A stretch of DNA of 33,177 bases from positions 1 through 33,177 of the IMG/VR virus record IMGVR_UViG_3300007541_000091. One strand, written 5' to 3'. Made by a program: the position numbers and the translations under genes. Within the stretch, counting starts at the first letter, position 1; the number at the start of each line of letters is the position of its first letter. This DNA is from a virus. This document shows positions 18,138-25,713 of the stretch, one piece after another. The notes under the pieces are model-generated. The model was given only the letters and a program-made list of their open reading frames with translations. It was not told the DNA's origin and did not search any database.

Positions 18138-19154
18138 ATGATTGGTATTGTAGAAGTTTTTTATGGCAATGAAAAAGTAGCTGAAGAAGAGAACATGATT
18201 CTTGACCAGCTTGGTGAAGTCATTGCAACTTTTATGAGTTTACCAAGGGGACTTAGTAATATTGAATCAGCGTCTGCTATTCTAGATGCTTCAAATTACA
18301 CCATCCGAGCAGCTAGTTTAGGAAAAGATGCTTTGGGCTATCAGCACCATGCTCACTTTCAAGGGTTGTCTGCATTAAATAGCAGTGGTAATGTGTATAG
18401 AGTTATCTCATTCCAAGATAATTCTGTATCTAGCTACCACACGAGCGCAGTCTACCAGGAAAGATTTTTAAAACTTTTGCCGGAGTTCTCTAAACCTACC
18501 ATGACTAGGCTAGAGTCTACTTCAACTAAGGTTTCTTATTTACCTAGTAGTCTTGATATGGGGCATAATTTAAATCTTATGCCTAGTGGTGGGTTATCAT
18601 CTTGTCTGGGTTGCTATGCTCCAACTGGAAGTTTTCAAATTTTTTATCTAGGAATCCCATCAGACCTAACAAATATTACTGATGATAATATCATTTGTTC
18701 TGGTCTATTTAATAATGTTTCGGGATTCAACGCATATCAGTCAATAGATTCTAGGGGATTTATTACCATGCAATCCTCCTCCCTAGTCGAAGGTAAGAAT
18801 CTAGAAGCAGCGGGGATATACCCAGGACTGTTATTAACGCACTCCACTGGATGGGATGCGGCAAATGCAGACTTCAATGTTAAGTATCTTCTAAATATAA
18901 ACTCAAAGGATTTTATTTGTTTAAATATCTTTGGGGGTATATACAATATAGGACTATGGTGCTATGATATTGGGGCAATGATGAGAAAGGGTATGTATCC
19001 TCCCTTCTCTCAATATGATAAGGAAGAGTTGGAATATAAGCTAGTTGCAAGAAAAACTTTTACGAAGGATCTAACTTATCAGCAAGACTATGGCCTCCCT
19101 GGGATTTTGGCTTCTGAAGATCTTAAATTAGTATGGACTTGGAGATTTAAATGA
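18138..19154 (+). CDS. Peripheral baseplate or fiber-adaptor protein, paralog of next gene
   Basis: A 338-residue protein. Its start (IVEVFYGNEKVAEEENMIL) and its end (SEDLKLVWTWRFK) resemble the ends of the following 203-residue protein, so the two are probably paralogs sharing a fold with the N- and C-terminal strands paired. Residues about 250-285 contain LNIFGGIYNIGLWCYDIG followed by a Pro-Pro-Phe, a pattern that parallels LNEIGLFMKNP in the paralog. The central part is Ser/Asn-rich and beta-like. Position after the gp7-like gene, where T4 has the wedge-fiber proteins gp8-gp11, suggests a peripheral baseplate or fiber attachment role. The start has only TAGG upstream. A four-base ATGA overlap links it to the next gene. 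I cannot name a T4 homolog. Confidence 0.5.
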   Translation: MIGIVEVFYGNEKVAEEENMILDQLGEVIATFMSLPRGLSNIESASAILDASNYTIRAASLGKDALGYQHHAHFQGLSALNSSGNVYRVISFQDNSVSSYHTSAVYQERFLKLLPEFSKPTMTRLESTSTKVSYLPSSLDMGHNLNLMPSGGLSSCLGCYAPTGSFQIFYLGIPSDLTNITDDNIICSGLFNNVSGFNAYQSIDSRGFITMQSSSLVEGKNLEAAGIYPGLLLTHSTGWDAANADFNVKYLLNINSKDFICLNIFGGIYNIGLWCYDIGAMMRKGMYPPFSQYDKEELEYKLVARKTFTKDLTYQQDYGLPGILASEDLKLVWTWRFK

Positions 19155-19762
19155 AAAACTTTGTTGAAACTTTAGACGTTAATGGACATTTACAAATAGT
19201 TAAGGTGTTCCGTAATGGCGAAGAAGAAGTTGTTTTTGATGATCCTAACGTAATCGTTTCAGGTATGGGGATGGGTTTATCTTATCTTTTTAGCCTATCA
19301 GGATCTCCAAATATATTAGATTATCAGCTAGACCGATTCCAAGTGGGAGTCAGTGGAAGTCTTGCTAAACAAGTTAGCTCTACAAATCAGCTAGCCGGTC
19401 CTCTTAGCTCTGCCGCAGAATATGGCGATAATGCTCTTCTGTATGTGATTGAAGCATATCACGCCATAGACTCACAAAACTCTATTGGCCCTGAGTTCTT
19501 TGGCTATATCCCATCACACAAGGTAAGCAAGGTTGGAGAGCGCAGTGTCCGATATACAATTACTCTAGATAAAGATTCATGCAATAACCTTACTAGAGAC
19601 GGTAACGAAGTTGACCTAAATGAAATTGGGTTATTCATGAAAAATCCTCAAAATAGTAAATTGGCTCTAGATAACTCTGTATTAGTAGCATACAGATATT
19701 TTTCAGGTATTACAAAAACTGAAGATTTTTCTCTGATATTCAGATGGACGATTAACTGGTAA
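19151..19762 (+). CDS. Peripheral baseplate or fiber-adaptor protein, shorter paralog
   Basis: A 203-residue protein with the same ends as the preceding gene product: IVKVFRNGEEEVVFDDPNVI near residues 16-35 and a last strand EDFSLIFRWTINW. Residues about 160-175 hold VDLNEIGLFMKNP, a motif I associate with phage tail and fiber proteins. The protein is about 135 residues shorter than its paralog, having lost most of the central Ser/Asn-rich part. A strong GGAG lies upstream and the gene overlaps the preceding one by four bases, so the two are probably made together. They may form adjoining parts of one peripheral structure. The role is inferred from position and paralogy only. Confidence 0.5.
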   Translation: MKNFVETLDVNGHLQIVKVFRNGEEEVVFDDPNVIVSGMGMGLSYLFSLSGSPNILDYQLDRFQVGVSGSLAKQVSSTNQLAGPLSSAAEYGDNALLYVIEAYHAIDSQNSIGPEFFGYIPSHKVSKVGERSVRYTITLDKDSCNNLTRDGNEVDLNEIGLFMKNPQNSKLALDNSVLVAYRYFSGITKTEDFSLIFRWTINW

Positions 19763-19766
19763 GATT

Positions 19767-22700
19767 ATGGCTTATCTTCTAGATGATTTATATACAGCTT
19801 CTGGTTCAGCAAAGCCTTTCGGCTGTTGGACCGATGGCGTCACAAAGTTCACAGCGGCATCTTTTTATAACTACGAGCAGGATAACTTACCGTTATTTGA
19901 TCTAGAAGAGCGAACCCACTTCTTGTGGGAGAAATTTGGCTATCCTACATCATCAATTCCTGGGATGGTCCTATTAGTTTCGGGCGACGCCCCCGAGGAA
20001 GTAATAGCCTGCCAGAGCAACATATTCCTTGATTTAAGTTCAGCCGTCAACGCGCTACCAAGACACCTGAACTTCCCAGCTATAATTGAAGTTGCTTCAT
20101 TTGGTGACTTAGGAGATCTAGAAATCACAGATATTCAGATGGGTCCTAACGGGAGTCTGGAGATCATTAACCGATTAACTTACGATAAGAAGATTGGATA
20201 TAGAGGAAGCTTTGATGGTTCCTGTGTAAGCACTGCTACAGGAGATCATGCTGATTACGGAAACTTGCTAAAGAATATAACATCATCAAAAGTAGATGAT
20301 TACAATGGTCTGTTATTGTTCTTTGGTAACGTTAGAGGCTACTCTCCATCATCCTTGTTAGGTATTTCTGTATTCTCTGGCACAGACTATGCTTATAGCG
20401 ACAGTTTAGCTTTAGTAAATCTTGATGAAAGAGTCTTAGAAGCATACACAGGTTTTTATGGCGTGCCTCCTGGGGAGACCCCTTACGGGGCAACCTTAAA
20501 TTATGAATTTGGCAGACTGTCAGTGGGACAACTCACATTACCCAGCCAGATTAACTCAGCACAAGAGCTTCTAGTCACTTCTGTGCTAGCTGAAGAGACT
20601 ACTACTAGTAATCTGACTGACTATGATCCAAGTTCTTATAATCAAATAGAAGGTTACTCATTTGGTAGTGAACTATACAGAAGTTTTACTTTAGGTCTTG
20701 CTCAAACAAGAAAAGTAAAAGGAGTTTATTACGGAAATAACATTAACTCAATTAAAGTTAATTCCTGTGCAGGTCCGATCTACATTAGAGGATTCTATTG
20801 CTCTGGAGATGGAGAGACATCAGAAATAGGTGTTACTGTCAAGGACTCCACAGTATACTTTGATAATCTTGCTGTTGCTAACTACATCAAGCATGGTGTT
20901 CATATTGAAAACTCAAATTTCCATGTTCTAGGGTCTTTCTTTGTTCACAGATGCTATGGTTTAGATTCTAACGGTGACCGTCTGTCTAAACCTTGGTTAG
21001 CGTTCAATAGCTTACTCAAAGAAGCTCCGAAGGATGATTCTGCTGGTGTCTACGCTCTAAACTCAACTCTAATCTTTGAGGATTCAACTAAAAGATATCA
21101 AGAATATCTTGGAACTAAAACTTCTGAGTATCCATCGGCCACTTACAAGCAAGGAAATTCTAACACTAGAATTGTAAGTAGAAACTCTACAGGATTTAAG
21201 TTAATAGACTCTTCAATTGAAGGTGGCAGATCAAGAGAGCTGTCTGGCATAACTTCGTATAGTGAGTTTACTTTCACAGACTTCTTAATGGCTGAAGGTA
21301 ATGCTAACTATGGTATTGATCTAAAGAATTCTAATATTTCTTATAAAGGTCGCCTTGAAGTTTTTGGTAATACAAGAGGCATTAAGGGAGTTAACTCTGT
21401 CATTCTTAGCGATGAGTTCTCAATCGAGAAAAACCACTTGTATGGTTTATATCTAAATAACTCAGAGTTTATTTACGGGGCTTACCCACTGACTAACAAT
21501 CGTAGATTAGACTTTGAATCTCTAAATCTAGCTTACGATCAAGGAAGCCCAAAGAGATACTCCTATAAGCTCATAGATAACGGTCAGCATGTTTACGCAG
21601 TAAACTCTAAGTTTGATATTCCGTCATACTCCTATGACACCCCATCCTACTTCGGTAGACTTTATTTAAAGAACGCTCACGGAGTAAATCTTGATAGGGA
21701 CTTAGCACCCTCAATTGAGCTAGTAAACTCAATCGGTAAGTTTATTCACTTAACGTCTTTAAGAGAAGGCGTTGAATCTAGGATCGCAGAGGGTTCCCAC
21801 CTACTAGTAAAAGACAACTCTCAAGCCTATATCTTAGGGACCGCTTCATCTGTCTGCTGTTTCTTAGCAGGATACCCAGAGGTTCCTACCTACCTTAAAA
21901 CAAAATACTACGCTCCTCTTGTAGCTGATGATAACTCTACGATTAGATTCAGAGGTCCCGTAATGATTTGGGATGGTGCTGTTGGAGCTTATGCTAAAGC
22001 AAATTCAAATTTAATATTTGAACCTCATAAGATTGGTAGTGAATCTTTGGATATCAACGGCTTTAACTTAAGCGCAGATACTAACCACACAATGATTGAG
22101 ATCAAGAGTAATAGATGCTGCTTAGTTGCAGATAAAAACTCAAATATTATAATGGAGAATCTTGGAGATTATCACTCTCATTGGGGAGCTACTGATTTAA
22201 CAAATACAATCTATCCAACTGATGCTTCATATCTAAACTATCAAAATTATACAGATAAGGGATATTTCCAATTCCTTCCTAATCCAAACGATGCAGAAGC
22301 TAACGGAGCAGGCGGTATTTCACAAATAACTTACTCTACAAGACCCTCTACATGCAGAATGCAATCAGCCGGAGGTAATTATTACTGGTCTAGAGATCCT
22401 TTCAATGCTGATCCTTACCACTTGTCTGCTTTAACTCAAGGAGGTCTTTGTGTTAAAGCTCTGAACGGCTCTCACGTCAATGTGAAAAACGTCCACTTCC
22501 CATGTGGTTATTGGAATGCTAGCTCGGTGATTTATGATTACACCGCAGCAGATGCCTTCTGCTCAAGAGTATTTATCTGGAACTTGTCTAATGACTCGAC
22601 GATGCACGCTAGATTCCTAAGCGTAAGTGGAACATATCCCGCAAGTGCGGGATACCATGGTCCTTTCGCTGTTTGGACAAGTGCAGCTAACGCAGCAGCA

Positions 22701-23273
22701 TACGCAGCCCCGTCATCAACACCGGACACGTCAACCTTATCTGTGTTAGATTATTTTGGTAGCGGGCTCCCTAATACTTGGCAATTACCAGATGGCACTA
22801 GTGCAACTTATGGTCAAGGTGGATTCTTCAACCAAGGACCGTTTAGAATTTACAGAGGAGTAGACTCCTTTGCTAATCAATTGTATCATCCTGGATCAGC
22901 TCCGGGACTTGTAGTTCAGTTATATGCTCAAGGGTATAACCCATCTGGCGACTTGTCTTCCATACCAGAGACTAGCGGTCTTTACGGAAAAGTTCTTAGG
23001 GTATCGGAAGCTAGCGGTTTAGAGTCTAGTGGTTTTTATTTCTGTAATGAATTCCTAAGACCTAATCCAAACTCTATAATGTTAGATGAGTCTGCTGCAA
23101 ATACATTTGCAAATTCAAAGAATGGAGCTATGGGAACTTCTAATAGACCACAGATCTGCACGATTTATATAGCTAGGAATGATCAGTATGGAGAGGGTCG
23201 AGAGTTCTATGCAGCCGCTCTAGGAAGAGGATTTAAGAGTCCTAACATATTTGATATACTAGAAGAGAACTGA
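19767..23273 (+). CDS. Large beta-helix tail/baseplate protein (spike or fiber-like)
   Basis: A 1168-residue protein. Residues 28-58 carry a module shared with the next gene product (FTA, then E-x-D-N-L-P-L and L-x-E-R). Residues about 320-830 form many right-handed beta-helix rungs, each with a turn of the kind V/L-K-N-S-N-x-x: GVHIENSNFHVLG, GFKLIDSSIEGG, IDLKNSNISYKG, LYLNNSEFIYG, VADDNSTIRFRG. The fold is shared with phage tailspikes and pectate-lyase-like enzymes, so host surface binding or polysaccharide cleavage is possible, but I see no identifiable catalytic triad. The C-terminal 120 residues form a separate domain ending in GEGREFYAAALGRGFKSPN. A strong hairpin lies within the gene near 22645. 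It probably docks on the baseplate through its N-terminus and acts as a peripheral spike. Confidence 0.6.
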   Translation: MAYLLDDLYTASGSAKPFGCWTDGVTKFTAASFYNYEQDNLPLFDLEERTHFLWEKFGYPTSSIPGMVLLVSGDAPEEVIACQSNIFLDLSSAVNALPRHLNFPAIIEVASFGDLGDLEITDIQMGPNGSLEIINRLTYDKKIGYRGSFDGSCVSTATGDHADYGNLLKNITSSKVDDYNGLLLFFGNVRGYSPSSLLGISVFSGTDYAYSDSLALVNLDERVLEAYTGFYGVPPGETPYGATLNYEFGRLSVGQLTLPSQINSAQELLVTSVLAEETTTSNLTDYDPSSYNQIEGYSFGSELYRSFTLGLAQTRKVKGVYYGNNINSIKVNSCAGPIYIRGFYCSGDGETSEIGVTVKDSTVYFDNLAVANYIKHGVHIENSNFHVLGSFFVHRCYGLDSNGDRLSKPWLAFNSLLKEAPKDDSAGVYALNSTLIFEDSTKRYQEYLGTKTSEYPSATYKQGNSNTRIVSRNSTGFKLIDSSIEGGRSRELSGITSYSEFTFTDFLMAEGNANYGIDLKNSNISYKGRLEVFGNTRGIKGVNSVILSDEFSIEKNHLYGLYLNNSEFIYGAYPLTNNRRLDFESLNLAYDQGSPKRYSYKLIDNGQHVYAVNSKFDIPSYSYDTPSYFGRLYLKNAHGVNLDRDLAPSIELVNSIGKFIHLTSLREGVESRIAEGSHLLVKDNSQAYILGTASSVCCFLAGYPEVPTYLKTKYYAPLVADDNSTIRFRGPVMIWDGAVGAYAKANSNLIFEPHKIGSESLDINGFNLSADTNHTMIEIKSNRCCLVADKNSNIIMENLGDYHSHWGATDLTNTIYPTDASYLNYQNYTDKGYFQFLPNPNDAEANGAGGISQITYSTRPSTCRMQSAGGNYYWSRDPFNADPYHLSALTQGGLCVKALNGSHVNVKNVHFPCGYWNASSVIYDYTAADAFCSRVFIWNLSNDSTMHARFLSVSGTYPASAGYHGPFAVWTSAANAAAYAAPSSTPDTSTLSVLDYFGSGLPNTWQLPDGTSATYGQGGFFNQGPFRIYRGVDSFANQLYHPGSAPGLVVQLYAQGYNPSGDLSSIPETSGLYGKVLRVSEASGLESSGFYFCNEFLRPNPNSIMLDESAANTFANSKNGAMGTSNRPQICTIYIARNDQYGEGREFYAAALGRGFKSPNIFDILEEN
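22635..22654. repeat. GC-rich 9-bp inverted repeat inside the beta-helix gene
   Basis: TATCCCGCA (22635-22643) is followed after two bases by its exact reverse complement (22646-22654). This gives a very compact GC-rich hairpin in an otherwise AT-rich coding sequence. No T-run follows. It encodes part of a Tyr-Pro-Ala-Ser-Ala-Gly-Tyr stretch, so it may be a coincidence of codons. Confidence 0.5.
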
Positions 23274-23274
23274 T

Positions 23275-25713
23275 ATGGTTTACGAAAGTAATTTTAGATT
23301 TCATGATCCCGTTAGATACTTCACGGCTAATGATCCATACTATTGGGAAATAGATAATATTCCATTAAAGCAGTTAATGGAAAACGATCTATGGCTGAAG
23401 GATCAGCTAGAGGCTGGTATCAAAGTTACTATTGATGAAATAGACCGATCAGGTTTCAGTGAGCTAAAACCATATTCAGAAGAAGTAGATAATATCGTTA
23501 AAGTTAAGCCTGGGCGTTTTACTGCTAGGATAAACGACCCAATGGTGGATCGTAGATTACACGATATTAGTCGAATTGCAGGCGAAGTCTTCGATGAAGA
23601 TCATGCTTGGCGAGTTGCAACCTTAGCTTCTAGTGGTATTAACTTAGGGACTCTTACATCAGGTCTGACAACACAAAATATTGCTGATGACGCCACATAC
23701 ATGAATGGTCTGTATGAGAGAGCATTCACGGCGGAAACGGTTTCAACATACCTGCCTCCACAACCAATGGATGCTGCAAACACTAGAACAGTAATTCCAG
23801 CCAACACAGAACTTGCTATTCCTGGGTTAGATGGTATGTTCATTATTAAAGACCCTGAGGGTGTCGCAGCAGCATACAGATTTGCTACGAGCGCCAACGA
23901 AGGCAACTATGTAAAGTATGTAGATAGATTCTCCACAGCAGTGACTAGAGGATTTATTCACTCTGGGAAAGCAATTGAACAAACTCTTATTAAGTTTTGG
24001 CGAGGTGTCACTAGAACAGCAGTTGTTGATATTCCTAATGAACTTAGTTTAGAGATTCCATCATTTAATTTAAATGATTTTAATTACATTGACACAGACG
24101 GCACAGTAAATCAAAGACTAGATGCTGAAATTAGAATAGACTTACTGTTTATTTATTCTAAACCTGTAGATGCTCCAAGCACTAAGATTCGTAGTAATCT
24201 AGGATCAGAATTCTCTAGAACAATTACTCGCGCAGAGTTAGGTTTAGTTAAGGGTGCCGGTGTTATTCTAGATAAGACCGCGAGAGCTTATGGAAAAGTT
24301 AACGAAGCTATTGCAGACGATCTTGGGACCAAGATTTTTGCTAACGTTAATGACTCTCTCTCAACATCTGGAGGCTTCGAACGCGAAGGAATTTACGGAT
24401 CTTTCCCAGTCCCAGATGACCTGATGAACCTAACGCCTCTTCTGATGGAGAACTTGGAAGAGGGCCATCCTTTATTAATTGGGCAAAGCATTCTCCCAAT
24501 TGCTTATGTCGTAGTTAGAAAGCCAGAAGGAGCCTCAACTCAAGCTGTTGTAACTAACAACGATATTATTGATATCAGACCTTTCTTTAGAACAACAGAA
24601 CTGTCTTATAATGAAAGAGCAGGTATCGCAGCAGCCTCTCCTCAAATTTCTTTTGCTAACCCCGTTGTTGGTAGATTAGAACTGAAAGATAATCTTAGAA
24701 AGGTTAAGCAATATATTGACGACGCTCTTCCTACGCCTGGGAATAGCGGAGGGGGCGGTGGAGGAGGAACTCCATCGGCTAGGACTTCTGTAGCTGAAGT
24801 GATAGGAACAGGTTATATCCTCGGTGGTTTAAACTACGGACCAGAGGCTGCGATCATAGACTTTGAACGTAGATATCGTGGAAGATCTCCTGCTAGTTTA
24901 GCCGAGTCTCAACAAATATTAGTCGATGATTATGGCTACCCTCAGTATCTTGTTGATAACAATATGCTAGATAATACTCCTGGTTGGGATAAGGCATTCT
25001 GGGCTGCTGCCGCAGTAGGTCAACCTGTAGAAGCTAATGACTTCATAGATATTCTCTATACGGATGCGAATCCTAATCAACTTAATGGACAACAGAAACC
25101 TAACTATATTGATATAGGTTCTAAAGGGGTCGGTAAAAGCACTAGAGTAAATACTAGAGGACCTAATGGAGAGAATAACATGTGGACCGGGGCTTCCTGG
25201 GTAGCTATGACTTGTCGTAAAAGGATAAACTTTGATAATCTAGACGCTTCAGCTTTCGATGATTATTATGTAGAAGTAGACACTGTAAATTGCAGTTTAA
25301 TGATTAATGTAGCGAATGCTAATGATTGGATTTCGATGAATAATATTGTAGTAACTAAAGAAGGCCCAAGCTCTTTCGTAATTCAGTGTTTCTGGAGTCC
25401 TTACATGATGAACTATAACAATAACCCAGCCATGACTCTTAACGATCTGACTCAGGCTTATGGAAAGACTGGAGATGCTAGATATAGTCGAATTAGAACA
25501 GATCCACTACTAACAGCAGGAACTTGGGTATGTCCTGCCTCTTTCGCAACACAAACCTCTACAGGAACAGCTTCCTTAGCAGGAGCACCGACAACTGTTC
25601 AAGGAATAGCTACACTTCCTTCAGTTCACTTTAGAGTGATTGGCATCAGATCAGACCTAGAAAGTAACTTGAAGACTTACGACACAATAGCTACTCCACT
25701 TAGATTGTCATGA
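23275..25713 (+). CDS. Baseplate-associated structural protein with shared docking module and Gly-linked C-terminal domain
   Basis: An 812-residue protein. Residues 16-46 (FTANDPYYWEIDNIPLKQL and following) match, without gaps, the N-terminal module of the preceding beta-helix protein at residues 28-58. The next 450 residues are mixed alpha/beta and include repeated beta-hairpins around FRTTELSYNERAG. A run of seven glycines near residue 495, encoded by a GC-rich stretch, links to a C-terminal domain of about 300 residues rich in Asn, Trp and aromatic residues (VDTVNCSLMINVANANDW), which looks like a beta-sandwich and may be a binding domain. It starts two bases after the previous gene and shares four bases (ATGA) with the next. 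The role, a structural part docking on the baseplate, follows from context and shared module; I know no T4 counterpart. Confidence 0.55.
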   Translation: MVYESNFRFHDPVRYFTANDPYYWEIDNIPLKQLMENDLWLKDQLEAGIKVTIDEIDRSGFSELKPYSEEVDNIVKVKPGRFTARINDPMVDRRLHDISRIAGEVFDEDHAWRVATLASSGINLGTLTSGLTTQNIADDATYMNGLYERAFTAETVSTYLPPQPMDAANTRTVIPANTELAIPGLDGMFIIKDPEGVAAAYRFATSANEGNYVKYVDRFSTAVTRGFIHSGKAIEQTLIKFWRGVTRTAVVDIPNELSLEIPSFNLNDFNYIDTDGTVNQRLDAEIRIDLLFIYSKPVDAPSTKIRSNLGSEFSRTITRAELGLVKGAGVILDKTARAYGKVNEAIADDLGTKIFANVNDSLSTSGGFEREGIYGSFPVPDDLMNLTPLLMENLEEGHPLLIGQSILPIAYVVVRKPEGASTQAVVTNNDIIDIRPFFRTTELSYNERAGIAAASPQISFANPVVGRLELKDNLRKVKQYIDDALPTPGNSGGGGGGGTPSARTSVAEVIGTGYILGGLNYGPEAAIIDFERRYRGRSPASLAESQQILVDDYGYPQYLVDNNMLDNTPGWDKAFWAAAAVGQPVEANDFIDILYTDANPNQLNGQQKPNYIDIGSKGVGKSTRVNTRGPNGENNMWTGASWVAMTCRKRINFDNLDASAFDDYYVEVDTVNCSLMINVANANDWISMNNIVVTKEGPSSFVIQCFWSPYMMNYNNNPAMTLNDLTQAYGKTGDARYSRIRTDPLLTAGTWVCPASFATQTSTGTASLAGAPTTVQGIATLPSVHFRVIGIRSDLESNLKTYDTIATPLRLS

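Noticed and set aside
24477-24501. 7-bp inverted repeat AATTGGG/CCCAATT in the 812-residue protein gene
   Set aside because: Short stem with an 11-base loop in coding sequence; expected by chance in a window of this length.
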